Source: Paenibacillus terrae
GTDB lineage: Bacteria > Bacillota > Bacilli > Paenibacillales > Paenibacillaceae
Assembly: GCF_000943545.1 (NCBI RefSeq)
Contig: NZ_JTHP01000047.1
Span: 1 to 54,050 of the forward strand
Reading direction: 5' to 3'
DNA: 54,050 bases
The notes beneath the pieces were generated by a model that did no database searches, was not told the DNA's origin, and saw only the letters and a list, made by a program, of their open reading frames with translations. Made by a program: the position numbers and the translations under genes. This document shows positions 17,753 through 25,073 of the stretch, in pieces. Position 1 is the stretch's first letter. The number at the start of each line of letters is the position of its first letter.

Positions 17753-17873
17753 GGTCACGTTAGCTTCCTTTTTAGAAAAGGATAGGGTATAGGCCGTGCC
17801 GCCATTATCCCTTGATCCGCGCAGAATATGCGTCCGCACCTATCGCGAATAGCCCCCTTTGACAGATATACGA

Positions 17874-18392
17874 TTATTCGTTATCCGGCGCGGCCGTGGT
17901 CATCAAGCCTTGAACGGCGCCGAAGAACGGACGAATGGACTTGATCATGCCGTAGCCCATCTTCACGACCGGAACAAATTTCTGGATCATGCCGAACAGC
18001 CGCAGGCCGCCACCGAGCGCACCGCCGAGCGCTCCTGCGCCCGCAGTGGCGCCGCCCAGGCCGCCGAGCAGCGAGCCCATCATCGGCAGGAATGACGACA
18101 CCTTGGCGTCCGGCTTGCGGGAGCGCGAACGGACGGACGGTTTGCGCGCGCCGCTTCTCCGGTTGCCGAGACGAACGCCCGGGGCATGCGAACCGGCTCT
18201 GCGTTTGGGAGATCGGGAGCCTTGCTTCCCGGAAGAAGCGGGTGGGGGGGCTCCAGCGGTGGCAAGTACCAACCCGCCGCAACTTACGTCGGTGATGTAG
18301 CCGACGTAAGTCTCTCCGCTGTGCAGGGTGACGCAGACCGGACGGCCCTGAAGCTTCTTAGCCCGTGCGCGCATCTCATTCGATTGTGCCAT
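17874..18392 (-). CDS. Unrecognised basic, Gly-rich protein with an N-terminal Sm-like segment
   Basis: 172 residues. Residues 10-45 (KKLQGRPVCVTLHSGETYVGYITDVSCGGLVLA) have the alternating pattern of a small beta barrel such as the LSm or SH3 type. Residues 50-95 are a basic Ser/Pro/Arg-rich linker. Residues 100-165 are hydrophobic and Gly-rich (GSLLGGLGGATAGAGALGGALGGG). I do not recognise the family; a spore-coat or membrane-associated role is possible. Its base composition is visibly more GC-rich than its neighbours. GAGGTGA precedes the ATG, and a TATAAT lies at 18419-18414. Repeat copies bound it on both sides. Confidence 0.65.
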   Translation of the reverse strand: MAQSNEMRARAKKLQGRPVCVTLHSGETYVGYITDVSCGGLVLATAGAPPPASSGKQGSRSPKRRAGSHAPGVRLGNRRSGARKPSVRSRSRKPDAKVSSFLPMMGSLLGGLGGATAGAGALGGALGGGLRLFGMIQKFVPVVKMGYGMIKSIRPFFGAVQGLMTTAAPDNE

Positions 18393-18497
18393 GGAAGTTC
18401 ACCTCGCTCACTGATTATAATTCAGTTTACGCCAGGGGCGGGCTGCCTGCTTGTGCGAATGGGGCATGCGCACGCCCAAAATCGCTTGATGGGCTCG

Positions 18498-18567
18498 CCG
18501 TCACCGCGATGGCTGTAACGGCAAGATTTAGGGCCATCCTTTTGTGGGATAGCCCTTTCTTTGATCT
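18498..18567 (+). repeat. Dispersed TACGGTTC repeat, copy 5
   Basis: GTCACCGCGATGGCTGTAACGGCAAGATTTAGGG with a hairpin at 18530-18556 (AGGGC, CA, TCC, loop, GGA, TA, GCCCT) and TTTCTTTGAT after it. From about 18513 onwards it is part of the segment duplicated at 37009. Confidence 0.8.
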
Positions 18568-19135
18568 CGCATCTTTTTTGCAAATAGAAAAAGTGGATGG
18601 ATTTCTCCAATTGCGCTTTTGCTTACTTTAATATTCTCCTTTAATTACAAAAAACGAACCCCGAATTGTTCCAGCTAGTTTTGACTTCTGCCTAGCAAAC
18701 TTAAACTTCCCTTCTAGCTCCTTTGGTACCTCCATCCCCTCAGAAAGCTTAAAACCAACGGCTCGCTTCTTAGTGTCATCAATCGTATACATGACGTTGA
18801 CCTCAAGACCATCCTCATAAAAGACGTAAGCAAATTTAATATTTTCCACTTGAAAACGTGACGTTTCTAAAGGTTTGGCCGCAAACTCAATATCACGCTC
18901 TATCAAAATTCGGTTCACATAATCAAGGGTCTCCTGGCTTTCACTAGCTGATACAACCGTAAATTCATGCTTGTATTTGTTCATAAAGTAACGGGCTTCA
19001 TTAGCACGCAAACCAGCAAGCGCTTCTACTACAGGTGAAGACTCTAAGCCAACCGTAGACACATTATTAAAATCAACGATATAGGACATTTCCATCTCTC
19101 CTTTTATCTCATTATTCCCAAAAAAACTTGCTGCT
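18513..19135. repeat. Duplicated segment, copy A (155-residue gene and flanks)
   Basis: About 620 bp running from the repeat core to just beyond the gene's ribosome binding site is nearly identical to 37009-37630. The similarity starts inside repeat copy 5 and ends where repeat copy 6 begins. Confidence 0.85.
18628..19089 (-). CDS. Conserved hypothetical protein, paralogue A
   Basis: The protein has 153 residues from the ATG at 19089, which is eight bases after AAGGAG; an ATG two codons upstream is too close. The sequence MSYIVDFNNVSTVGLESSPV, LAGLRANEARYFMNKYKHEF and FVIKGEY at the C-terminus is a compact alpha/beta protein without signal peptide or membrane segment. I cannot assign the family. 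A second gene (37123) encodes a protein differing at only six of 155 aligned positions. Single-gene context beside SUKH-type genes makes an immunity-like role conceivable, but that is speculation. Confidence 0.75.
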   Translation of the reverse strand: MSYIVDFNNVSTVGLESSPVVEALAGLRANEARYFMNKYKHEFTVVSASESQETLDYVNRILIERDIEFAAKPLETSRFQVENIKFAYVFYEDGLEVNVMYTIDDTKKRAVGFKLSEGMEVPKELEGKFKFARQKSKLAGTIRGSFFVIKGEY

Positions 19136-19160
19136 ATTTATGTTACGGTTCTGCGCTCAA
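19131..19160 (+). repeat. Dispersed TACGGTTC repeat, copy 6 (5' part only)
   Basis: GCTATTTATGTTACGGTTCT then GCGCT. Only the first third of the repeat is recognisable. It lies just upstream of the 155-residue gene, at the edge of the duplicated segment. Confidence 0.5.
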
Positions 19161-19274
19161 AACTTACTGGTACACTCCTCCGCCGTTATCACGTAGAAAC
19201 CTATCTGTTGACATTTTATGGAGAATACTGTATATATTCAAAGCTAATATGAAAGACAAAAAAGGAGGATCTGC

Positions 19275-19514
19275 ATGCACAGAGTGATCAAAATCAAATT
19301 TACGCTCTTTTACGGTGAAGCGCCTGAAGCAAAATGTTACGGGTACATGGAGTTGAATCAGGATGGCAATATGATCGCGCTCTACAATAGGTACGGTGGG
19401 GAAATAGACATGTATGGACAACACGAATTTGTTAGGATACGGACACTTGGCAAATTTGATGACGAAGACCGTGATAATTTTTATTCCTTGTTAGAAAGTG
19501 ATGGTGTAGGATAA
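19275..19514 (+). CDS. Small hypothetical protein
   Basis: The 79-residue protein is preceded by a perfect AAAGGAGG and followed by a strong terminator, so it is very likely expressed. The sequence (KIKFTLFYGEAPEAKCYGYM, LYNRYGGEIDMYGQHEFVRI) is acidic and beta-rich with no signal peptide. I do not recognise a family. Confidence 0.7.
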   Translation: MHRVIKIKFTLFYGEAPEAKCYGYMELNQDGNMIALYNRYGGEIDMYGQHEFVRIRTLGKFDDEDRDNFYSLLESDGVG

Positions 19515-19524
19515 TTTGCACGAT

Positions 19525-19571
19525 AGGCTGACGATTCCGTTGCCAAGGCACTACGGAAAGTCAGCCTTTTT
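19525..19571 (+). terminator. Rho-independent terminator
   Basis: AGGCTGAC/GTCAGCCT (19525-19532, 19560-19567) continue inward as TTCCGT/ACGGAA, followed by T5. It terminates the 79-residue gene. Confidence 0.9.
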
Positions 19572-19694
19572 GATTTTATTTTGCCTTGTAGAGTTGACCG
19601 GCACGTTATTTCACTTAGAATGATCTTCAGGCGATGTGGGATAAGCGATATACAAACAATGGACGGAACGTAATGAACAATCGGGAGGTAGAAG

Positions 19695-19787
19695 ATGGAC
19701 ACTATCGGAAGCTGTTCCGGAGTCGGCTGGCTTTTAGTATTTGAAAATCATGGGCGTTGGGAAGCATGTCAACTTGAACTCAGTTAG
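19695..19787 (+). CDS. Possible 30-residue peptide gene
   Basis: ATG at 19695 is six bases after GGGAGG, and a plausible promoter lies at 19594-19621 (TTGACC, 16-bp spacer, TAGAAT). The peptide begins MDTIGSCSGVGWLLVF and ends QLELS with two cysteines. It overlaps the last four bases of the convergent hydrolase gene. No family is recognised; it may be real or a remnant. Confidence 0.35.
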   Translation: MDTIGSCSGVGWLLVFENHGRWEACQLELS

Positions 19788-21490
19788 GGTATGATCGGCA
19801 GCAACAAATAAGAATCAAATTCATCCCCTGTATATAGAGTAATGTCTGCATCCCAAACCCTGTCATCCCCCGTCTGAGTCAGCAGTGCGCAGCCACTCTG
19901 ATTCTGGCTTCCAATTTCCAGGAGCAATCGGTTTCCTATAGCTACAACAATTGCGCTATCCCATATCTCAATATCCAAGCAATAGACTTCTCCTGGAACC
20001 AGCTTTTGAACCTCATCGAAGGTGTAATAAGGCTTATACTCCGTGGATAATTCATCATCAGTTTTACGTAAGGAAGCGCGCAGCCAGCCCTGGCTAATTG
20101 GGAATTTCTCTGTTAGTGCTCCTGAGTTAACGACCTCATTGCCTAGTGAGTCAATATTTCGCAAAGATACGAAAATGTCCATATCATCTGTAGTTGACGA
20201 TGCCCACAAACGGAGCTTGATAGGCCCGAGAATTTCTGTTTCGTTATCAAACGGATCGGTTTCAAACAGAACACGCTTTGAATTGTTTTCCTCTCTCGAG
20301 AATTCTTTCACCATAAAAGGCTTTGACCAGTGTTTTGACTCGCACTCCTTATCGCCTTCATAGCAAAGCTGGGCCTTGGCTTGCGGAGGCTCTTGCGAAA
20401 GCAGATTCGAGCTTGCATCAAGGTAAAAGCGGGTCCATTGGGTGCGCTTAAGCGGATACTCGTTCTCGTAGCGCCATGTGTAGTTATTGCCTCCGCGAGG
20501 AATGGCAAGCTTCACTTTCGGTTCCCTCATTATGCCAGTATCGAGTCCTTTAAGCCAATAATCCAGAAATTTTTTCTGCAGTTCCCGACCCTGAGCGGTG
20601 TAAAATGCGCCAACATGGCTCCCGATATGTACTTCAAGCCACTTGTGCTCTGATACCGCATTCTGAAAACCCAGGAAATTTCCACGGGTATGCATTCCGG
20701 CGCTAAACCAGTTGCTTGCGGATAATAAAGGCACCTCTACTTTATTCAAATCAGAGAATCGATTCGTCCACGATTGATCACGTAATGGATTGTTTTTTAC
20801 CATCTCCGGGAAATCAGCGCGATTGGCTTGCAATTGTTCTTCCGAGAATCTTCCATCGGGATTGTATTGATGCGCCAAAACTCCGTTCTTCCACCAGAAT
20901 GAAAGAAAACCGTTCGCCTGGATTCCGCCCGGATAACAGAATTCTGCATAATAATCTACTGTACCTTCCCAAGGTATGATACAAGCTAAATGAGGAGGTT
21001 GTTCGGATGCCACGGCCCATTGGCTCATAGCCAAATAGGAGATGCCCAGCAGCCCTATCTTTCCATTACTCCATGGTTGCGTTCCAGCCCATTCGATTGC
21101 ATCATAATAATCCTTCTTCAAAGCATTTGATAATATATCCAGCTTTCCTGGAGAATTACCGATACCACGTTCATCTACTCGCAAGACAGTATAGCCTTGT
21201 GGCACCCAAAATTCAGGATTTGGTGTTTCCCAACTAATTAAGGGCCCTTTATCCTGCGAGTGTGTATATTCTATTGCGATCGTTGGATTAGCAGGAGCAA
21301 ATTGCGAGAAATGCAGATCCTTTCCATACGGACACATCGTCATGATTACTGGAAAACTCCCATCCACATTAGGCTGATAAAGATTTGCGGCGAGATAATT
21401 CCCGTCTCTCATAGGAATCTGTACTTCTTTCCAAGTAAGTTCATAAAAGTGATTACTTCTTTCGTTAATGTCGATAGGTAGTGGATTCAT
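19784..21490 (-). CDS. CocE/NonD family hydrolase (S15 X-Pro dipeptidyl-peptidase-like)
   Basis: The 568-residue protein has VQIPMRDGNYLAANLYQP near the N-terminus, YTVLRVDERGIGNSPG, and the nucleophile Ser in KIGLLGISYLAMSQW (about residue 149). A C-terminal jelly-roll domain starts around 370 (FETDPFDNETEILGPIKLRLW), as in cocaine esterase and glutaryl-7-ACA acylase. It should cleave an ester or amide bond of an unknown substrate in the cytoplasm. GGAGG precedes the ATG, which overlaps the stop codon of an upstream hydrolase remnant (ATGA). A 22-bp palindrome in the promoter implies control by the divergent TetR protein. Confidence 0.92.
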   Translation of the reverse strand: MNPLPIDINERSNHFYELTWKEVQIPMRDGNYLAANLYQPNVDGSFPVIMTMCPYGKDLHFSQFAPANPTIAIEYTHSQDKGPLISWETPNPEFWVPQGYTVLRVDERGIGNSPGKLDILSNALKKDYYDAIEWAGTQPWSNGKIGLLGISYLAMSQWAVASEQPPHLACIIPWEGTVDYYAEFCYPGGIQANGFLSFWWKNGVLAHQYNPDGRFSEEQLQANRADFPEMVKNNPLRDQSWTNRFSDLNKVEVPLLSASNWFSAGMHTRGNFLGFQNAVSEHKWLEVHIGSHVGAFYTAQGRELQKKFLDYWLKGLDTGIMREPKVKLAIPRGGNNYTWRYENEYPLKRTQWTRFYLDASSNLLSQEPPQAKAQLCYEGDKECESKHWSKPFMVKEFSREENNSKRVLFETDPFDNETEILGPIKLRLWASSTTDDMDIFVSLRNIDSLGNEVVNSGALTEKFPISQGWLRASLRKTDDELSTEYKPYYTFDEVQKLVPGEVYCLDIEIWDSAIVVAIGNRLLLEIGSQNQSGCALLTQTGDDRVWDADITLYTGDEFDSYLLLPIIP

Positions 21491-21718
21491 AGCTTGCCTC
21501 CATTTGATAGTTTTTCTTCAAACCAGTCAATCAATAAGCAGCGTGCTTCTGTATCCTGTTCAATCGCATTGTGAACTTTCCCTGGATATACTGCTAGGCT
21601 CTTATCCTTGCTGAAAACCTCGTCATAGAACTGTTTAATTCCATTAACATCAAACAGGATATCTCCTAGGTCTCTTTCTGATTTCTTGCAAGTGGATTCA
21701 CTCCCTCCAATAATTATT
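21487..21718 (-). pseudogene. 3' remnant of an alpha/beta-hydrolase gene
   Basis: This frame has no start codon but encodes the typical C-terminus of an alpha/beta hydrolase: DILFDVNGIKQFYDEVF, KSLAVYPGKVHNAIEQ with the likely catalytic His, and CLLIDWFEEKL. The stop overlaps the next gene's ATG. The 5' part is missing; a short GTG frame (MNPLARNQKET) after GGAGGGA is in another frame. It was probably the first gene of the TetR-controlled operon before a deletion. Confidence 0.7.
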
Positions 21719-21726
21719 CAGAAAAG

Positions 21727-21748
21727 TTTTAGTACACGTGTACTAAAA
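21727..21748. promoter_or_regulatory. Perfect 22-bp palindromic operator
   Basis: TTTTAGTACAC followed by its exact reverse complement. It starts two bases after the -10 of the leftward promoter and is a strong candidate binding site for the TetR regulator encoded at 21948. Confidence 0.75.
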
Positions 21749-21750
21749 CC

Positions 21751-21779
21751 AGTATATTCCTGCAAATGCAGTAATTCAA
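21751..21779 (-). promoter_or_regulatory. Promoter of the hydrolase operon
   Basis: Leftward TTGAAT (21779-21774), 17-bp spacer, TATACT (21756-21751), immediately upstream of the palindrome. Confidence 0.65.
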
Positions 21780-21947
21780 CTCTGGTCTTTATTGGGAATG
21801 GCATTCTTGGCTGAGGATTTTCGCAAATTATCTCTCGAATTCTTCCGTATTCTTAATCAAGCTACTTATTTCAGCTTGAAGGAACAATTTATGATATAAT
21901 GCTTTTGATTTCAAGTGCATAGCACAAACGCTCTAAAGGAGATAGAA

Positions 21948-22625
21948 ATGGATATTAACTTAAGAGATAAGATCCTTGAGACTTCAATTGAATTATTTAA
22001 TAAAAAAGGATATGCATATGTAACATTGAGGGATATTTCCGATGCGTTAAATATAAGTCCTGGTAATTTGACATACTATTTCAAAAAAAAACATGATCTT
22101 ATGATCGGTGTTATGGCAATGCAGTATGAAGAATACCAAAACTTAAATTTCTCAGCGGAGGTTTCTATCGAAGGGCTGAATCAGCAGTTTTTAATTCTTA
22201 ATGCATTCCGTAAAAAATATTTCTTTTATTTCTCCAGTTTTACAGAATTGCCTAAGTTGTATCCGGAGATAGCTAAAATGCAAATTAAGGTTGTTAATGA
22301 TTTCTATACGCTTTTTACCAACATATTTAAGGGGTTTGTTAATAAAGGAATTATGAAAGAAGAATTATATGCCGGGCAATATGAAGATTTGTCTATTTCT
22401 TTACTATCGATAAATATGTATGGCACACAGGAAATAATTCTTCTCCAAAAATTTATTCCAAAGCTGAATAATATTTTGTCCATCCTATGGAGCCTTATAC
22501 TGCCTCATCTAACCAAAGAAGGAATGGCCATGTATTGTCGGATAACGCAGGTTGATAAAACTCTTCCCCCCAAGCTATGCTACAAGCCAGATCAATCGGA
22601 TGGAGGCTTGGAAGGCTCAACATGA
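21948..22625 (+). CDS. TetR family transcriptional regulator
   Basis: About 225 residues from the ATG at 21948, preceded by AAAGGAG. The in-frame ATG at 21915 has no ribosome binding site. The helix-turn-helix is clear (ILETSIELFNKKGYAYVTLRDISDALNISPGNLTYYFKKKHDLM, residues 10-53). The C-terminus after LPHLTKEG looks unlike a TetR ending and may be an altered reading frame. An extended -10 (TGATATAAT) lies at 21892-21900. It is divergent from the CocE-type hydrolase operon, which it probably represses through the 22-bp palindrome. Confidence 0.9.
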   Translation: MDINLRDKILETSIELFNKKGYAYVTLRDISDALNISPGNLTYYFKKKHDLMIGVMAMQYEEYQNLNFSAEVSIEGLNQQFLILNAFRKKYFFYFSSFTELPKLYPEIAKMQIKVVNDFYTLFTNIFKGFVNKGIMKEELYAGQYEDLSISLLSINMYGTQEIILLQKFIPKLNNILSILWSLILPHLTKEGMAMYCRITQVDKTLPPKLCYKPDQSDGGLEGST

Positions 22626-22703
22626 GGCGCCAAGGCATCTACGATCTGACTAAACACACAGCAAGGCCGGAGTCAGTCTCAACTTCCCGGTGGGCTTATT
22701 GAA

Positions 22704-22734
22704 CAAGTGACTCGTAAGTATTACGAGTCACTTG
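22704..22734. terminator. Perfect 14-bp hairpin between convergent genes
   Basis: CAAGTGACTCGTAA, GTA, TTACGAGTCACTTG. It lies between the TetR gene and the convergent DUF262 remnant. It lacks a T-run, so terminator function is inferred from position only. Confidence 0.5.
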
Positions 22735-23208
22735 GCTTGGGGGTGGCTTATGATGTCTACTTTGAAATTGGAGCCATTCTCCAAACCTAAAAACTCGCCC
22801 CTACTTATGATACGGTTCACCGTATCATTTGAAGTAAATACCTCAGTTGCTACATCAATCGGCGCATTTCGTAAAATTAATAATGAAAACTGATAGGATG
22901 TAAACCGTTCCTTGTACTTATCAATTTTATCAATCGAAACTTCAGAATATTTCTTTAGTAGATTGCTCATTTTACCATAAAGAAGTTCCGTTACTTTTAT
23001 GTATCTTTCAGGTACATTCCGATCGATATCTACTACGGTGATTTCATCGTCATCCCCGGCGAAAAAATTGATGTATATTTCAGAGAAATCTTCAATCTTC
23101 CCTTCCCTTTACGTACTCACGTTGAAACTGAGGTATTTTTATTCCCCCACTAGAAATATCAGCCATTAACGCATTAAATTCAGTGCTTTGAGGCTCTGGT
23201 TGTATCAT
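22728..23208 (-). pseudogene. Truncated and frameshifted DUF262-family gene
   Basis: The 5' frame starts at the ATG at 23208 (GGAGAAGGAAC upstream): MIQPEPQSTEFNALMADISSG then IKIPQFQREYVKG, the DUF262 DGQR-like opening motif. It hits a stop after a one-base shift, and the reading continues in the next frame as KIEDFSEIYINFF and later SYQFSLLILRNAPIDVATEVFT, the segment before the family's NTGG motif. There the coding sequence ends in repeat copy 7. The middle of the domain is also shortened. DUF262 proteins include the GmrS/GmrD type restriction and anti-phage proteins. This copy is dead. Confidence 0.75.
22789..22830 (+). repeat. Dispersed TACGGTTC repeat, copy 7 (5' part)
   Basis: ACTCGCCCCTACTTATGATACGGTTCACCG, here continued as TATCAT so that ATGATACGG and CCGTATCAT pair perfectly around TTCA. 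It marks the point where the DUF262 remnant is cut off. Confidence 0.65.
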
Positions 23209-23289
23209 AGTTCCTTCTCCCCAGTTATCTACTTTTTATATAAATTTCTACATATATCACTAATTCCCCCTCGTTATTACAATGAATCT

Positions 23290-23582
23290 TCAAAAGTCCC
23301 CTTGAGATACCGTATCCAACTTGGCCTCCCGCAGATAATCGAGATCTTCTTCAGACAACCGGTTCAATGCCGTGCTTCAGCAGTTTGTTGATCATCTCAT
23401 CATAGAATTGCAGGCCTTCTTCGTTGACAGCACCTATGCCATCAGGCAGAATCCGCGCCCAGCTCAGAGAAAATCGGTTTGCGCTGAAGCCCATTCCTGC
23501 AAACAATGCGATGTCCTTTTTGTAGCGGTAATAGAAATCAATCGCATCTTTCCAGTCTGATGCCGTCTACGAATTACGCCCA
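23290..23582 (-). pseudogene. Fragment of a GH1 beta-glucosidase / 6-phospho-beta-glucosidase gene
   Basis: Leftward reading gives ASDWKDAIDFYYRYKKDIAL, then FSANRFSLSWARILPDGIG and GLQFYDEMINKLLKHGIEPVV, the second to third beta strands of GH1. A stop follows, and a further scrap (EEDLDYLREAKLDTVSQGDF) resembles a later part of the enzyme, so the middle is deleted. No catalytic Glu is left. Confidence 0.75.
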
Positions 23583-23917
23583 TTTTTGTCCACTCCTATA
23601 TGACTAGTTTAAAAAACTTAAATTATGACAGTAAGCAAATCTTCATCCATATGAGATGCTGTCCTTATCGGTTTTAAGCACATTCAGAAAGCTGCCCAAA
23701 CTGGCGACAATTACCGGTGTGATTAAACTGAACCCCGTGTCCCTGATAGCATTGGTTAATGAGCGCTTTCCACTTTTTTCTTGGAGTTCGGAGTAGATTC
23801 ATAGCAGAACATTATTTCAATAAAATCCATTAATAAGCAAATTGAAAATCTAAATAAACATTTAATTTTATTAAAAATCATATTTTTTCATTTATTTATG
23901 ACTTTAAATAAATTTTA
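23583..23917. other. Intergenic region with a possible transporter scrap
   Basis: Around 23650-23770 the - strand reads SLTNAIRDTGFSLITPVIVA and onwards, a hydrophobic fragment that could be the end of a PTS EIIC or similar membrane protein related to the GH1 remnant. The rest is very AT-rich and holds no gene. Confidence 0.35.
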
Positions 23918-23947
23918 TTGACAATTAATGATTCTTGGATGTACTAT
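23918..23947 (+). promoter_or_regulatory. Promoter of the sugar operon
   Basis: TTGACA (23918-23923), 18-bp spacer, TACTAT (23942-23947). It would give a leader of about 160 bases before the first gene. Confidence 0.6.
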
Positions 23948-24029
23948 CTGATTAAGAAATTATCATATATTTTCAAATTTCAAAGCTTGTTGGTCTGCGA
24001 AAGGGAGATGATTATCCTCTATCCCGCGA

Positions 24030-24044
24030 TTGAAAGCGTTATCT
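24030..24044 (+). promoter_or_regulatory. cre site in the leader of the sugar operon
   Basis: TTGAAAGCGTTATCT matches the CcpA consensus WTGNAANCGNWWNCA except at the last position. GCGATT/AATCGC (24026-24031, 24049-24054) flank it as a weak hairpin. Placed downstream of the promoter, it would act as a roadblock in the presence of preferred sugars. Confidence 0.65.
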
Positions 24045-24114
24045 TTTTAATCGCAAGGTCCTCTTTTGAATGGATTTGAGATTTTGAGATTTGAAATGAC
24101 AAGGAGCGTTAACG

Positions 24115-25035
24115 ATGAAATTTGCAACCCGAATAAATTCGTTCAAAAGCATGTCCATTATTGAGACGATTGATGAAATCGCAAAGGTATCCGGACTTAC
24201 CCATGTGGATTTGAATTATCCCGAACATTTTCAAACGCATTCGGTGAAAGAAATCAAGGAAGCTTTGGAGCGGAACAATCTGAAGCTGAATGCCATCGCA
24301 CCCCGGTTTAGAAGCCAGTTCGTCAACGGAGAGCTGGGTCACGCCGATCCTGAAATTTCACGTAAGGCCATCGAGCTGTGCAAACAATCCGTCAATGTTT
24401 GCCGCGAGCTCGGAGGGAGCAATATTATCATCTGGTTGGGAAATGAAGGATTTGACTATTCGTTCCAACTCAATTACTCCAAGGTATGGAAGCAAGTTGC
24501 AGCCGCATTTTCCGAAATATGTGAATACGGAGCCGACCTAAAGATCAGCATTGAATATAAACCGTTTCAGCCTCGGGCTTATTCATTTATTTCCAGCTAT
24601 GGGGACACGCTGCTTATGGTGAATGATGTAGGGGCTTCCAATCTGGGCGTTACACTGGATTTTTGCCACATGCTGATGAAGGCTGAGAATCCTTCTTACG
24701 GACTTAGTCTGGTGGCCGAGCGCGATAAATTGTACGGCGTTCACCTCAATGACGGCAATAAGCTGAATGATGACGGTTTAATTGTGGGTTCGGTGAACTT
24801 CATACAGTCGCTTGAATTTATCTTCTATCTTAAAAAATACAACTACAGCGGCGTCATCTATTTCGATACCTTCCCGGTAAGAGAGAATCCGCTGGAAGAA
24901 CTGAAAGCCAATATCGCCATGTACAGCAAACTGGACAGCCTGATCGAGCACATGGGCTTGCACAACCTGCAGTCAATCATAGATAAGAACGATGCGATCG
25001 CTGCTCAGGAAATCATGCTTGCTTGCCTGAAATAA
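24115..25035 (+). CDS. Sugar phosphate isomerase/epimerase (AP endonuclease 2-like TIM barrel)
   Basis: The 306-residue protein has a xylose-isomerase-like TIM barrel: HVDLNYPEHF, NIIIWLGNEGFDY, KISIEYKPFQPR (metal-binding Glu), LGVTLDFCHMLM (Asp/His) and GVHLNDGN. The family interconverts ketoses or their phosphates using a divalent metal. It is the first gene of an operon with a sugar ABC transporter and a PfkB kinase, so it probably converts the imported sugar before or after phosphorylation. AAGGAG precedes the ATG. The exact sugar is not evident. Confidence 0.87.
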   Translation: MKFATRINSFKSMSIIETIDEIAKVSGLTHVDLNYPEHFQTHSVKEIKEALERNNLKLNAIAPRFRSQFVNGELGHADPEISRKAIELCKQSVNVCRELGGSNIIIWLGNEGFDYSFQLNYSKVWKQVAAAFSEICEYGADLKISIEYKPFQPRAYSFISSYGDTLLMVNDVGASNLGVTLDFCHMLMKAENPSYGLSLVAERDKLYGVHLNDGNKLNDDGLIVGSVNFIQSLEFIFYLKKYNYSGVIYFDTFPVRENPLEELKANIAMYSKLDSLIEHMGLHNLQSIIDKNDAIAAQEIMLACLK

Positions 25036-25073
25036 TTTGCAATAGCCAAACCATTATATTAGGGGGAATACAC

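Noticed and set aside
17624..17839. 71-codon leftward frame overlapping the start of the AAC(3)-like gene
   Set aside because: It is made largely of repeat copy 4, has no ribosome binding site and overlaps a well-supported gene.
16798..19160. Classical integron cassette array
   Set aside because: There is no integron integrase in the window, and the repeats lack clear GTTRRRY core sites. Only the cassette-like layout is retained as a hypothesis.
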